The position numbers and the translations under genes were made by a program. Positions 8,810-18,662 of a stretch of DNA of 64,000 nt are shown here, piece by piece. This stretch comes from an uncultured Shewanella sp. (GTDB lineage Bacteria > Pseudomonadota > Gammaproteobacteria > Enterobacterales > Shewanellaceae). The stretch lies in NCBI GenBank assembly GCA_947503555.1, contig CANNEE010000002.1:310001-374000 (forward strand). The letters are read 5' to 3'. The notes under the pieces are model-generated. The model was not told the DNA's origin and ran no database searches. It saw only the letters and a program-made list of their open reading frames with translations. Position 1 is the first letter of the stretch. Each line of letters starts with the position of its first letter.

Positions 8810-8841
8810 CAATAAAAAGCCCATCAATTATAGATGGGCTA
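8810..8841 (-). terminator. Rho-independent terminator of pldA
   Basis: On the minus strand an 8-bp stem (AGCCCATC / GATGGGCT) is followed by TTTTTATT. It lies directly after the pldA stop codon and separates pldA from the S41-like gene. Confidence 0.88.
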
Positions 8842-8878
8842 AGTGGATGGTTTAGAGCTAGGGAGTTATTAGCTTTTT

Positions 8879-9772
8879 CTATAAGATATCATTGATAGAA
8901 AAGCCGATTCCCACACGATTAACGCTATGGTTATAGTCAATTAAACTTTCGCCGTAACCATTAAAGTATTGAGCATAAAATCGCAAGTTCCCCTTGATGG
9001 GATAACTCCAAGTTAACTCGTAAGCACCTTTGTTTTCTGTGCGCAGGTTGTTGCGCACCATAAGGGTAAATCTGTGCTTGCCCACGCCATAAACACCGGT
9101 AAGCTCGATATTACCTATATAGTCGATAAGATCTGGGTTGTCGTCACCTTCTGGGTCACCCACAAACTCTTTTTCATCTTCAGGTATTCGCCACCAAGCT
9201 TCGGCCGACAGGGTTAATGGGCCATTATCAAATACCATAAAGCCATAGAGACGGTTCCAACTGCGGCTGCGTCCAGTGGCTTGGCCATTGGATTGGTGAG
9301 CTGCACCGACACCCCAAATCGAATTCGTAAACTCTCCTATTTTCCAATCATTGTTAAATACCATAAAGATCTCAGGTTCATGATTAGAGTCTCTAAATGG
9401 AGAGGAGATCTGTTTGTTGTACATCTGCCAATATGATTGGTTGGTATAAGCCAAAAATAGATGGCCGTTATCGCCAAAGATGTTGTACATCAAGGGAAAT
9501 TTAAAGCTGATTTGGAATTTAGCTTCTAGCTCATCTATGATGCCGTTAGGATCTTGTCCTTCAGGAAGCTCGGCAAGAAAGGGATCGATATTAGTCGATG
9601 AGTTATAGGTTACTGGTAGAAAGTAGTTCACTTTATGTGGGGTGAGTACAAAAGGTAGTTCTGCGGTTTGATTTTCTTTATCGATTCTTTGCTTGAGTAG
9701 TGAGTCTTGCGCCAAACTGCTTGCACTCGTCAGTAACCCAACTAATGCGATAAGTAAGTGTTTTAGTTTCAT
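8879..9772 (-). CDS. pldA: Outer-membrane phospholipase A1 (OMPLA)
   Basis: This is the calcium-dependent outer-membrane phospholipase that removes mislocalised phospholipids from the outer leaflet. From the ATG at 9772 (preferred over an upstream TTG because GGGGAAAGGG precedes it) the product has 297 residues and a signal peptide ending near SLA-QD. The catalytic triad is visible in AAHQSNGQATGRSRSWNR as H159, S161 and N173, with the same 2- and 14-residue spacing as His142, Ser144 and Asn156 of E. coli OMPLA. Alternating beta-strand patterns and the C-terminal VGIGFSI strand fit the 12-strand barrel. The gene stands alone, with a terminator behind it. Confidence 0.93.
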   Translation of the reverse strand: MKLKHLLIALVGLLTSASSLAQDSLLKQRIDKENQTAELPFVLTPHKVNYFLPVTYNSSTNIDPFLAELPEGQDPNGIIDELEAKFQISFKFPLMYNIFGDNGHLFLAYTNQSYWQMYNKQISSPFRDSNHEPEIFMVFNNDWKIGEFTNSIWGVGAAHQSNGQATGRSRSWNRLYGFMVFDNGPLTLSAEAWWRIPEDEKEFVGDPEGDDNPDLIDYIGNIELTGVYGVGKHRFTLMVRNNLRTENKGAYELTWSYPIKGNLRFYAQYFNGYGESLIDYNHSVNRVGIGFSINDIL

Positions 9773-10142
9773 CCCTTTCCCCAATAAAAGTGCTTGCCCA
9801 TCATGATTTCAATATATGGTACCAGTAATTGACTCTTATGTAAGTGCGCCGTTTTCTATAACTTTTCACCATATGTTAGTTATTAATGAATGAGTTAACT
9901 TTACGGGTTGGTTTCTTAGAGTCTACTTGCTGGTCTTGAATTGAGCGTTAGCCGTCATATCATCATTTCTTATTTGTAATTCATAGTCTTATAGTGATTT
10001 ACATCACGCTTTTCCTATTCCTGAGACAGTTGAAAACCGTTCTTAAATAACTAAAAGTTATAAAAACTAACTTTTATCTATTTATTGGGTAATAAAAAGC
10101 TGGCTATATTTTACTCCTGATTCAGATTTGCAGGGGCGTGGC
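9773..10142. other. Divergent intergenic region upstream of pldA and the cys operon
   Basis: This region holds the promoters of pldA (minus) and the sulfate-assimilation operon (plus). The clearest element is a 9-bp perfect inverted repeat at 10052-10076. No gene is supported. Confidence 0.5.
10052..10076 (+). promoter_or_regulatory. Inverted repeat upstream of cobA-cys operon
   Basis: TAAAAGTTA (10052-10060) is repeated inverted as TAACTTTTA (10068-10076) with a 7-base spacer, 67 bases before the cobA ATG. The A/T-rich dyad could be an operator for a sulfur regulator such as CysB. The match to CysB sites is not strong enough to name it. Confidence 0.4.
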
Positions 10143-11015
10143 ATGGATATAGTGAGTTTGGCAACAAGGCAACCGGGAAAAGTAAGGCAGCCGGGAAAAG
10201 TGTGGCTAATCGGTGCCGGCCCAGGTGATGTTGAACTACTAACAGTCAAGGCATGGCACACATTGCAACAGGCCGATGTGGTGCTTTTCGATGCCTTAGT
10301 CAGCCCCGAAATTATGGCGCTAGTGCCCGAAAAAGCGGAGCGAATTGCTGTCGGCAAACGCGCGGGCAAACACAGTGCTGCTCAAGAAGAGATTAATCAG
10401 CTTCTCGTTACCAAAGCTTTTACCAATAGCAATGTGGTGAGGTTAAAAGGGGGCGATCCCTTTATCTTTGGCCGTGGGGGAGAAGAGCTTCAAAGCTTGG
10501 TTGCTGCCAATATTGAGTTTGAAGTTGTGCCTGGTATTACTGCCGCAACAGGTACCTCAGCTTATGCAGGGATCCCTTTAACCCATAGAGATTATGCTCA
10601 GAGCGTGACCTTTATGACAGGTCATTGCCAGCTCAAATCTAATCCAATCGATTGGAACAGTCATGCCAAGCCTAATACCACACTGGTTATCTATATGGGC
10701 ATCCTTAATGCGGGCTTGATTGCTCAGTCTCTCATTCAAGCTGGGCGCAGCGCCAGTACTCCCGTAGCAATAGTATCAAAAGCGACGACATCAGAGCAGC
10801 AGCGCTTTGTTGGCCGATTAGATGAATTAGAAGAGCTAGCAAACCATCCTGATTTAGTGATGCCTGCACTGATTATTATTGGCGAGGTGGTTTCGCTGGC
10901 TGGCTCGCTTGATTGGTTTAAGCCACAACAGCGTCAGCAGCTTGAAACTGAAGAAAAGCTTTCTAAGCCAGAGGCTAGTCTCATGTTCGAGCGCTACTGT
11001 ACATCGAGTTTATAA
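10143..11015 (+). CDS. cobA: Uroporphyrinogen-III C-methyltransferase (SUMT)
   Basis: SUMT uses two S-adenosylmethionine to turn uroporphyrinogen III into precorrin-2, the first step toward siroheme, the cofactor of sulfite reductase. Motifs seen are GAGPGD (24-29), VRLKGGDPFIFGRGGEE, VVPGITAATG-SAYAGIPLTHR and FMTGH. The ATG at 10143 has AGGGGC upstream and is preferred over a TTG at 10128. The N-terminus contains an 18-base near-perfect tandem duplication giving QPGKV-RQPGKV. It is the first gene of a probable operon with cysD, cysN, a permease and cysC. No CysG-type dehydrogenase/chelatase domain is fused, so those steps need another protein. Confidence 0.93.
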   Translation: MDIVSLATRQPGKVRQPGKVWLIGAGPGDVELLTVKAWHTLQQADVVLFDALVSPEIMALVPEKAERIAVGKRAGKHSAAQEEINQLLVTKAFTNSNVVRLKGGDPFIFGRGGEELQSLVAANIEFEVVPGITAATGTSAYAGIPLTHRDYAQSVTFMTGHCQLKSNPIDWNSHAKPNTTLVIYMGILNAGLIAQSLIQAGRSASTPVAIVSKATTSEQQRFVGRLDELEELANHPDLVMPALIIIGEVVSLAGSLDWFKPQQRQQLETEEKLSKPEASLMFERYCTSSL

Positions 11016-11088
11016 GTTTGGCGTAAGCAAATAGTGACAGCGTTAATGGTTAACGCTTGCAAGTTTAAGAAGACAAATGGAGACACCC

Positions 11089-11997
11089 ATGACAGGGCAG
11101 AAATTAAGCCACCTACAGCAACTCGAGGCGGAAAGCATTCAGATTATTCGTGAAGTGGCGGCAGAGTTTGATAACCCTGTAATGCTGTATTCCATAGGTA
11201 AAGACTCTTCGGTGATGCTGCATCTGGCGCGTAAAGCGTTTTATCCCGGCAAGATCCCGTTTCCATTACTGCATGTGGATACAGGCTGGAAATTCAAAGA
11301 GATGATTGAGTTTCGTGATAAGCAGGCCAAAGAGTTTGGTTTAGATCTGCTGGTGCATATTAACCCAGAAGGTGTGGAGCAGGGGATTAACCCTTTCGAT
11401 CATGGTAGTGCTAAGCACACAGATATTATGAAGACCCAGAGTCTTAAGCAGGCACTGGATCATTATGGATTTGATGCCGCGTTTGGTGGTGCTCGTCGTG
11501 ATGAAGAAAAATCCCGTGCCAAGGAGCGAGTCTACTCTTTCCGTGACCGTCACCATAGATGGGATCCCAAAAACCAGAGACCCGAGTTGTGGCGTAACTA
11601 TAACGGTGCCGTTAACAAGGGGGAAAGTATTCGAGTATTCCCGCTATCGAACTGGACAGAGCTTGATATCTGGCAGTACATATATCAAGAAAATATTGAG
11701 CTGGTGCCCCTCTATTTTGCTAAAGAGCGCCCTGTGGTGGAGCGTGATGGCATGATGCTAATGGTCGATGATGACCGACTACCTCTGGCCGATGGTGAGC
11801 AACCTAGTCTTGAGCAAGTCCGTTTTCGCACTCTTGGTTGTTACCCACTCACCGCAGCTATGCATTCAAATGCCGATAACCTTGAAAAGATCATTGAAGA
11901 GATGCTGCTGACCCGCTCAAGTGAGCGACAAGGGCGGTTAATAGATTCAGATCAGAGTGCTTCTATGGAGCTGAAAAAGCGCCAAGGCTATTTCTAA
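11089..11997 (+). CDS. cysD: Sulfate adenylyltransferase subunit 2
   Basis: CysD is the ATP pyrophosphatase subunit of ATP sulfurylase; with CysN it makes adenylylsulfate (APS) from ATP and sulfate. The PP-loop motif [11 protein letters not shown] is present near the N-terminus, and [16 protein letters not shown] at the start matches the family. The ATG at 11089 is chosen because GGAG lies 6 nt before it; the upstream in-frame ATG at 11077 has no good ribosome-binding site. About 300 residues is normal. It sits 73 bases after cobA and 55 bases before cysN, in the usual cysDN order. Confidence 0.96.
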   Translation: MTGQKLSHLQQLEAESIQIIREVAAEFDNPVMLYSIGKDSSVMLHLARKAFYPGKIPFPLLHVDTGWKFKEMIEFRDKQAKEFGLDLLVHINPEGVEQGINPFDHGSAKHTDIMKTQSLKQALDHYGFDAAFGGARRDEEKSRAKERVYSFRDRHHRWDPKNQRPELWRNYNGAVNKGESIRVFPLSNWTELDIWQYIYQENIELVPLYFAKERPVVERDGMMLMVDDDRLPLADGEQPSLEQVRFRTLGCYPLTAAMHSNADNLEKIIEEMLLTRSSERQGRLIDSDQSASMELKKRQGYF

Positions 11998-12052
11998 TTA
12001 GGCGCTAGCCAAAGTAAGCAGAAATAGAAACGAATAACCGAGGAAGAGATTA

Positions 12053-13522
12053 ATGGATCAAGCCGTAAATAAGACTGCCCTGATGGCGGCAGAGATACGT
12101 TCCCAAGGCGTAGAAGCATATTTAGCCGAGCAACAAAGTAAAGGGCTGCTCAGATTATTAACCTGTGGCAGCGTCGATGATGGTAAGAGTACCCTGATTG
12201 GTCGTCTGCTCCATGATAGTGCCCAGATCTATGAAGATCAGCTAGCCAGTTTAAAAAACGATAGCGCTAAGATGGGGACCACGGGAGAAGCGGTTGATTT
12301 AGCTTTGCTGGTGGATGGGCTGCAGGCCGAGCGAGAGCAGGGCATTACCATTGATGTGGCTTATCGTTACTTTTCCAGTAATAAGCGTAAGTTTATTATC
12401 GCCGATACACCGGGCCATGAGCAGTACACCCGTAATATGGCAACGGGTGCGTCGACCTGTGACTTGGCTGTGATTCTTATCGATGCCAGATATGGAGTGC
12501 AAACGCAAACAAGGCGTCATGCATTTATCGCCTCTCTTTTAGGCATACGCCACTTTGTAGTGGCAGTAAACAAGATGGATTTAACAGGCTTTGATGAGCA
12601 AACCTTTAATGAAATCAAACAAGAGTTTAATGCTTTTGCCAGTCAGCTTGGTGAACTTGATATTCACTTTGTGCCTGTATCTGCGCTTGATGGTGACAAT
12701 GTGGTTGAGGCAAGTAGCCGCACCCCTTGGTATCAAGGGGCAACCTTACTGGGTCTATTAGAAACCATAGAGCCTCAAGCCGAGGCTGCAACTCAAAGTG
12801 CAAGACTGCCTGTGCAATATGTCTCGCGTCCTAATCTCGACTTTAGGGGCTTTGCTGGTACCTTGGCATCTGGTGTGCTTAAGGTTGGTGACAGTGTCGA
12901 GTCACTACCATCGGGCCAGCGCAGCCAAGTCGCACGTATTGTTACCTTTGATGGCGACCTTGAAACTGCGGTTGCAGGACAAGCCATTACTGTAACCTTG
13001 GAGGATGAGATCGATGTCTCTAGGGGCGATCTATTAGCTGCACTTAGCCAAGATAATGAAAGCAACTTGGTACTGACTAACAGTGTGAGCGTCGACTTAG
13101 TATGGATGAATGAGAATAAACTTGCGCTTAATAAACTCTATGATATCAAGGTCGCAGGTAAGAAGACCCAAGCCAAAATCGTTGCTATTGACTACTTGCT
13201 TGATGTCAATACGCTCAATAAAACGTCCGCTAGCGATGATGTGGAAATAGGGCTAAACAGTATCGCCCGTGTTCAGCTAGAGCTCACAGAAAGTTTGCCT
13301 CTATCTGTCTATGGGGATGTGAAAGATACTGGCGCCATGATCCTTATCGATAGGTTAAGTAATGCTACGGTTGCAGCGCTTATGGTTGTTGAGTTAAATC
13401 AGCCAAGTGAAAGCAAGGGAAGTTGTGAAGGGTTTAGCGAATTTGAGCTCGAGTTCAATGCTTTAGTGCGTAAGCATTTCCCCCATTGGCAAGCGTTAGA
13501 TATTAGTAAGCTTGGCCGCTGA
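12053..13522 (+). CDS. cysN: Sulfate adenylyltransferase subunit 1 (GTPase)
   Basis: CysN is the EF-Tu-like GTPase that drives APS synthesis by CysD. The 489-residue protein has the P-loop GSVDDGKST at 39-47, the switch-[14 protein letters not shown] and the NKMD guanine-specificity motif, followed by beta-barrel domains II and III. There is no fused APS kinase domain; that activity is encoded separately by cysC in the same operon. GAGGAAGAG lies just upstream of the ATG. The next gene starts 11 bases after its stop codon. Confidence 0.96.
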   Translation: MDQAVNKTALMAAEIRSQGVEAYLAEQQSKGLLRLLTCGSVDDGKSTLIGRLLHDSAQIYEDQLASLKNDSAKMGTTGEAVDLALLVDGLQAEREQGITIDVAYRYFSSNKRKFIIADTPGHEQYTRNMATGASTCDLAVILIDARYGVQTQTRRHAFIASLLGIRHFVVAVNKMDLTGFDEQTFNEIKQEFNAFASQLGELDIHFVPVSALDGDNVVEASSRTPWYQGATLLGLLETIEPQAEAATQSARLPVQYVSRPNLDFRGFAGTLASGVLKVGDSVESLPSGQRSQVARIVTFDGDLETAVAGQAITVTLEDEIDVSRGDLLAALSQDNESNLVLTNSVSVDLVWMNENKLALNKLYDIKVAGKKTQAKIVAIDYLLDVNTLNKTSASDDVEIGLNSIARVQLELTESLPLSVYGDVKDTGAMILIDRLSNATVAALMVVELNQPSESKGSCEGFSEFELEFNALVRKHFPHWQALDISKLGR

Positions 13523-13533
13523 CGGTAACTCAT

Positions 13534-15261
13534 ATGTGGGCTGATACCTGGGTGTTATCTATCATAGTTGTGGGTTTGATTGCATGCCTAGCCTTAGGCG
13601 TGGCTAAGCCTGCAACCCTATTTTTGATGGCCTGGATATTGACCTATATGCTAGGTATGGTAGAGCTGGAAACGGCGCTGGCTAGCTTTACCAATACCAG
13701 CTTAGTGATTCTTGTTTTGCTCGTGCTGGCGACGGCCGCATTGGAAAAAACCTCGTTATTTGGCCGTTTATCTATGGCTATTGGCAAGGGATCTTTGCCT
13801 GTGACTATGGCAAAGCTGGGAATGTCGACAGCCATTCTTTCCTCATTCAGTAATAACACTGCGGTTGTGGCATCGCTTATCTCTGTGGTGCGCCGTAACC
13901 AGCTTCATGCTCCGTCTAAGCTGTTATTGCCTCTCTCCTATGCCGCGATTTTGGGGGGAACCCTGACTCTAATAGGGACCTCGACCAACCTTATCGTCAA
14001 CTCCTTTGTGGAAAATGCTGGACTCGAACCCTTAGGTTTTTTTGAGTTTACTCAAGTAGGCGTGGTGATAGTGATTGCAGGGATTGGGTTACTGGTTTTG
14101 TTATCCCATTGGCTACCCGATACATCTAAGGGACAAGATGAGCAGAGTCTGCCCTATCTGTTAGAAGCAAAAGTGGCAGAGCATTCGAGCTTAGTGGGGT
14201 TGAGCGTTGCTGATAATAAGCTAAGGGCACTGCGTCAGTTGTATTTGGTGGAGCTGGAGCGCAGTGGTATTCGAATCTGTCCTGTGCCGCCGCAATTGCT
14301 GCTGCAATCTGGTGATATTCTACGTTTTAGCGGTGACGTGGGCTCGGTGGAGCTACTGCATCAGTTTGATGGTTTAGAGTGGTTCGGTAAGCATCAGGCA
14401 AAAGGGCAAAACCTTGTTGAAGCCGTGTTGGCTCCTTCGTCATCGTTAGTGGGCAGCTCGCTCAAATCGAGCCAGTTTAGAGAAGGTTATGATGCCGCTG
14501 TGATGGCGATTCGTCGTGGACATCAGCAGCTAAAAGGTGGCCTAGGTGACATTGTGCTGCAAGCTGGTGATGTACTGCTACTCACACCGGGGGATGGCTT
14601 TAAATCGGCCGAGCTTAATAGTCGTGATTTTGCTGCGATTAATGGTTTGGCCCATAGTGTACGTCTCGATGATAGGCGCAGTCATTGGGTGATTTTCAGC
14701 TTTGTAGCCGTGATCGCTATGAGCGTATTTGAGATTTTGCCACTGGCTAAAGGTCTGATCTTATTGTTACTTGGATATTTCGCCATGGGAGCGGTAAGTT
14801 TGAGTGAGCTAAGGCGCCGCTTCCCATTAGAGTTAGTGGTGATAGTCGGCAGCGCTTTAAATCTTGCCAGTTTGATGCTGCAAACAGGCCTTGCCGACAG
14901 CCTCGCCATGGGGTTGTTGTCCCTCTTTGATAGTGTTGGCGTGATGGCGGCATTTGTGGGAGTGTATTTACTGACTTTGCTGTTAACTGAGCTTATCACT
15001 AATAACGCTGCTGCGGCGCTGGCTTTTCCCATCGCCTATGCCATGGCGCTGCACTTTGGCGTCGATGCTAAGCCTTTTATTTTGGCCGTGGTATTTGGGG
15101 CGAGTGCTAGTTTTATCTCCCCCTATGGCTATCAGACAAACTTGATGGTGTTTAACGCTGGTAACTATAAATTCAGTGATTTTATTCGTGTTGGTTTACC
15201 TTTATCCCTGCTGTATTCAGGCATAGTGATATTTATGGTGCCCCTTTTATTTCCATTTTAA
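13534..15261 (+). CDS. SLC13/DASS-family permease with two RCK_C (TrkA-C) domains, probable sulfate importer
   Basis: The 575-residue protein has two hydrophobic transport blocks separated by a soluble region. That region holds two TrkA-C-like domains (about 200-285 and 295-360; motifs SLVGLSVADNKLR, LQSGDILRFSG, LQAGDVLLLTPGD). The family signature SNTS-type hairpins are seen as SSFSNNTAVVA, LIGTSTNLIVN and ITNNAAAALAFP. Such proteins of the divalent anion:Na+ symporter superfamily are found in sulfur-assimilation operons. Its place between cysN and cysC, 11 bases after cysN, makes sulfate the likely substrate (inference). The TrkA-C domains may bind a ligand that gates transport. The start has only a weak ribosome-binding site, so translational coupling to cysN is likely. 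Confidence 0.85.
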   Translation: MWADTWVLSIIVVGLIACLALGVAKPATLFLMAWILTYMLGMVELETALASFTNTSLVILVLLVLATAALEKTSLFGRLSMAIGKGSLPVTMAKLGMSTAILSSFSNNTAVVASLISVVRRNQLHAPSKLLLPLSYAAILGGTLTLIGTSTNLIVNSFVENAGLEPLGFFEFTQVGVVIVIAGIGLLVLLSHWLPDTSKGQDEQSLPYLLEAKVAEHSSLVGLSVADNKLRALRQLYLVELERSGIRICPVPPQLLLQSGDILRFSGDVGSVELLHQFDGLEWFGKHQAKGQNLVEAVLAPSSSLVGSSLKSSQFREGYDAAVMAIRRGHQQLKGGLGDIVLQAGDVLLLTPGDGFKSAELNSRDFAAINGLAHSVRLDDRRSHWVIFSFVAVIAMSVFEILPLAKGLILLLLGYFAMGAVSLSELRRRFPLELVVIVGSALNLASLMLQTGLADSLAMGLLSLFDSVGVMAAFVGVYLLTLLLTELITNNAAAALAFPIAYAMALHFGVDAKPFILAVVFGASASFISPYGYQTNLMVFNAGNYKFSDFIRVGLPLSLLYSGIVIFMVPLLFPF

Positions 15262-15306
15262 TAAAACGTCATTTTCGCATTATTGGCAAGATGTTAGGAG
15301 AGCTTG

Positions 15307-15957
15307 ATGAGTGCAAGGTTAGCCAAGTCTAGATTGAATGAAGAGCAAAATAATATTGTCTGGCATGAGCATGCCATTAGCCAACAGATGCGTGCGGCTC
15401 AAAAAGGTCAGCAGCCTCTACTGCTTTGGTTTACTGGTCTATCGGGTTCGGGTAAATCAACCTTAGCTGGGGCATTAGAAAAGGCGCTGTTTGACACCGG
15501 AGCTCATACCTATCTGCTCGATGGCGATAATGTGCGTCATGGTCTGTGTCAGGATTTGGGCTTTAGTGAGCAAGATAGGAATGAGAATCTAAGACGGGTT
15601 GCAGAGGTAGCCAAGTTGATGCTCGACTCAGGGCTTATCGTGCTTTCTGCTTTTATTTCTCCCACCCGTGAAGAAAGAGAGAATATTCGCGCCATGTTTT
15701 CTCCAGGGCAATTTATCGAGATCTATGTGTCGACTCCACTTGCTGTTTGTGAGCAAAGGGACCCTAAAGGCTTATATGTGAAGGCAAGAAAAGGCGAAAT
15801 TGGCAACTTTACGGGTATTTCTGCTCCCTATGAGGAGCCCGAAGCGCCCGAGTTAACCATAGATACCAGTAAGGGCAATATAGATAGTCAGGTAAAGGCG
15901 TTAGTGGATTACCTATCTGCCATAGGCGCTTTTGGAGTAAATGATTACCAAATTTGA
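15307..15957 (+). CDS. cysC: Adenylylsulfate kinase
   Basis: CysC phosphorylates APS to PAPS, the substrate of PAPS reductase. The 216-residue product has the Walker A motif GLSGSGKST near residue 43 and continues with [26 protein letters not shown] and [12 protein letters not shown], all diagnostic. [26 protein letters not shown] is the lid region. The ATG at 15307 has TAGGAG 6 nt upstream and is preferred to a TTG three bases earlier. It is the last gene of the operon; no strong terminator is visible before the next gene. Confidence 0.96.
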   Translation: MSARLAKSRLNEEQNNIVWHEHAISQQMRAAQKGQQPLLLWFTGLSGSGKSTLAGALEKALFDTGAHTYLLDGDNVRHGLCQDLGFSEQDRNENLRRVAEVAKLMLDSGLIVLSAFISPTREERENIRAMFSPGQFIEIYVSTPLAVCEQRDPKGLYVKARKGEIGNFTGISAPYEEPEAPELTIDTSKGNIDSQVKALVDYLSAIGAFGVNDYQI

Positions 15958-16063
15958 TTCGGTAGCCTCTATATAAAGTGTAACGCTTTATTTATTATAG
16001 TATTTTTACTGCTCTTACTTGCTATTCTATTGGCCGTCATAAATAGCACGTTGAGAAAAAGTA

Positions 16064-16504
16064 GTGATTGAAAGATATCAAAAGGCTAAGCATTCACTCG
16101 ATTCTGGTGAGCTCTCGGTGGTTTATGATAGATGGACCACTAAGCTGACTTTGAGCTGGCAGCCTTTACTTGAGGCCGCAAACCTTAGATCAATTAAAAA
16201 CGAGAATAAAGAGATTGGCGAAGATGATAAATCCGTGCTCTCTCAATCTAAAACCATACCGTCTTTCCCCGTGCTTGAAACCTATATGTTCTTAGGTTTT
16301 AAACACAAAAAATTTGAGTTAGCTGGGACTCAATATCACCTCAAAGCCTATTGGTTTATCCTTTGGGGCAGTCGCTTAAATAAAGGTGAGAAGGTGCAAA
16401 TATTCGAGCTACTGCCAAGGCGCAGAGCCAAGTCTAAGGCGTTAGCTTGCTATTTTTCCGTTTTGTTAGCGGCACGTTTAGGATATCTGTTTTACATCCC
16501 ATAG
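16064..16504 (+). CDS. Hypothetical protein, 146 residues
   Basis: No family is recognised. The reading frame starts with GTG, with only a weak GAGAAAAAG ribosome-binding site. It encodes a protein rich in basic residues, with YQKAKHSLDSGELSVVYDRW at the N-terminus and a hydrophobic C-terminal end (ALACYFSVLLAARLGYLFYIP) that may be one membrane segment. Its stop lies ten bases from the stop of the convergent TIGR03899 gene. Codon use resembles the neighbours, and there is no competing reading frame, so it is probably a real lineage-specific gene. Confidence 0.6.
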   Translation: MIERYQKAKHSLDSGELSVVYDRWTTKLTLSWQPLLEAANLRSIKNENKEIGEDDKSVLSQSKTIPSFPVLETYMFLGFKHKKFELAGTQYHLKAYWFILWGSRLNKGEKVQIFELLPRRRAKSKALACYFSVLLAARLGYLFYIP

Positions 16505-16513
16505 CCCTTTGCA

Positions 16514-17344
16514 CTAGCCAATTTTAAAATCTTTTGCAAAGGAAGACTTTAGGTTGCGTTCATATTCGCTATCAGGCTTAGGAGGTACCAGTTGTGCTAA
16601 CTCGTCGCCGATTGAAGTAAAACGATAGTAGCTAAAAAGCAGGTGACCATTTTTGGGTGTAAGTGTGATTTGATGATCGATAAAGTTGAGTTTGATACTC
16701 TCTTTACTACTAAGTAGTCCTGTTTCAAACTCGCTTCGATATAAGATACCTGCATCGACTAGGGTGAGGATATTAGAGTAGGGCATACCAAATTGTGATA
16801 AGGCTAAGTTCACCGTGTTGCTTTTTCTAAAAAATTGGCCGATACCGCCCGATATCTTATAGCCATTTATTAGCTTCAGCCTTTGCTCGCCATTGATTTT
16901 TGCCGCCATTCCCAGTGCCTTTTCAAGCACTAAAGCTTCTCTATGGGTGAGCTGCTTTAATGTAGCCAAGGTTCTGAGGCTAAAGTTACCTGGATTGGCG
17001 ATTTCGCTGGCAAGAATACGTGCCCAGAGATCCTGCATCTTACGGTTATGGATCTGCTCAGCCATCTGAAAAAATTGGTGGCTCCAGTCTGGATCGAGAT
17101 CCGCTCCAGTGACGTCAGAAGGCGTATAGCCAAGTGCCAGTTTATAGATGGTTTCGAGATTGACCTGATATTGATTATTCAGCTTCTGCTGGCGGTGCAT
17201 ACAACGCTCAGTGACAGAGGCATTGCTGGCTTTATAGGTTTCATCACTAGCCAGCCCTAACTGACGCCCAAGTAGCAATGCTTTTTTTCTGGCTGACACT
17301 TCAGATGTTTTGGGCTCTGTGGTGAGTTTAAATTCCTGTTCCAT
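16514..17344 (-). CDS. TIGR03899 family protein (function unknown)
   Basis: The 276-residue soluble protein matches the TIGR03899/DUF2806 family. The central segment DPDWSHQFFQMAEQIHNRKMQDLWARILASEI followed by PGNFSLRTLATLKQLT is its hallmark. No catalytic motif is known. Members are found across Shewanella and Vibrio relatives. The protein has no signal peptide or membrane segment. It is transcribed alone and converges with the small gene at 16064. Function cannot be inferred from context. Confidence 0.8.
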   Translation of the reverse strand: MEQEFKLTTEPKTSEVSARKKALLLGRQLGLASDETYKASNASVTERCMHRQQKLNNQYQVNLETIYKLALGYTPSDVTGADLDPDWSHQFFQMAEQIHNRKMQDLWARILASEIANPGNFSLRTLATLKQLTHREALVLEKALGMAAKINGEQRLKLINGYKISGGIGQFFRKSNTVNLALSQFGMPYSNILTLVDAGILYRSEFETGLLSSKESIKLNFIDHQITLTPKNGHLLFSYYRFTSIGDELAQLVPPKPDSEYERNLKSSFAKDFKIG

Positions 17345-17469
17345 AGTGAAGCGTCTCTTGTTAATTGCTGATAGCGCTGGGTCTTGATAAATCTAATGGT
17401 GAGCTTAACTTATCTCGCCGATTAAGTTAATTATCGACAAGGCACCTTGAGTTCTTTATGACTAATTCA

Positions 17470-18660
17470 CTACTGGGCTTTGTTTTCCAAACTTGTGGTG
17501 TTTTTCCACTCAGTAGTGAACTCATTGCCTGGTTGTGGTTCCATAGGTATCAGTCGGGCACAGATGAGCGAACAGAAAGCAAAGCCTGTTCCTATCATAA
17601 ATACTGCTTGAGGTGAGTATAGCCATAGCAAGCCTAATAGCGCCGGAATAACGACTGCTGCGATATGGTTAATGGTAAAGCTTACCGACATAGTGGCGGC
17701 GACATCTTTTGGATCGGCAATCTTTTGAAAATAGGTTTTAATGGCAATTGCCATGGCAAACAGTAGGTGATCGATAACATATAGTGCAGCAGCTAATTCA
17801 GCCTGTTCAACCAATGCATAACTAGTAAATACTAACATCAGGCCGACATACTCTATGGTGAGAGTGCGACGCTCACCAATTCTACTGATAATTCGACCTA
17901 TGGTCGGCGCAAAAAATAGATTGATAAGATAGTTGATTAAGAACAGGCTAGTGATTTCGGTTACTGTATAACCAAATTTCTCTACCATCATAAAGCCCGC
18001 GAAAACCATAAATATCTGACGTCGAGCGCCTGATAGGAAGGTCAGCAGATAGTAGAGCCAGTAGTTCTTTCGAAGAATGATCTTCTTATGTTGTGGCTGC
18101 TTCTGCTCAAATTGCGGAAAGTATCCTGCCATCAAGATGACCATAACAAGTCCGAGGCAACCGATAAGGCCGTACATCCAGATATAGTCGAGCTCAAAAT
18201 AGCCCATCAGTAACCAGATACTGGCGTAGCCGCTTAACGCAGCTGCCGATTTCCACGCCAGTAGCTTCCCCATAAAAGGTGCAGTTTGCGCTTTATCTAC
18301 CCATTGCAACGTCAGAGATTGATTGATGGTTTCGTAATAGTGAAAGCCGACTGACATCAAGATAGTCGTTAGATAGAGTCCGATGACTTGCGGAAAGACG
18401 CCGGTAATGGCTACACCTATACAGAGTAGTGCCAGTGAAATGAGTGCGAATTTTTGCTCCTTTAGTAACAGAAGTACAAAAATGGCGGTAAAAGCGAGAA
18501 AGCCGGGGATCTCTCTCAGGCTTTGTAAAATGCCGATCTGAGCACCGGTAAACTGAGCTTGATCGATAACAAAGTTGTTAAGTAAAACTTGCCAAACGGA
18601 AAAAACCAGCGACATGACAAAGGTCATAAAGAGGAGGAGAGTTTGAGGAGTCCTTTGCAT
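17470..18660 (-). CDS. Major facilitator superfamily transporter
   Basis: This 396-residue protein has about twelve hydrophobic segments in two halves and a basic loop (QKQPQHKKIILRKN) between helices 6 and 7, as in MFS carriers. Substrate is unknown. GRIISRIGERR after helix 8 resembles the MFS loop motif. On the coding strand the ribosome-binding site GGAAAG lies inside the 3' arm of a perfect 12-bp hairpin (18663-18707), two bases before the ATG. This suggests translational control or an operator. The chemoreceptor gene upstream is in the same orientation, 60 bases away. Confidence 0.85.
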   Translation of the reverse strand: MQRTPQTLLLFMTFVMSLVFSVWQVLLNNFVIDQAQFTGAQIGILQSLREIPGFLAFTAIFVLLLLKEQKFALISLALLCIGVAITGVFPQVIGLYLTTILMSVGFHYYETINQSLTLQWVDKAQTAPFMGKLLAWKSAAALSGYASIWLLMGYFELDYIWMYGLIGCLGLVMVILMAGYFPQFEQKQPQHKKIILRKNYWLYYLLTFLSGARRQIFMVFAGFMMVEKFGYTVTEITSLFLINYLINLFFAPTIGRIISRIGERRTLTIEYVGLMLVFTSYALVEQAELAAALYVIDHLLFAMAIAIKTYFQKIADPKDVAATMSVSFTINHIAAVVIPALLGLLWLYSPQAVFMIGTGFAFCSLICARLIPMEPQPGNEFTTEWKNTTSLENKAQ

Positions 18661-18662
18661 CA

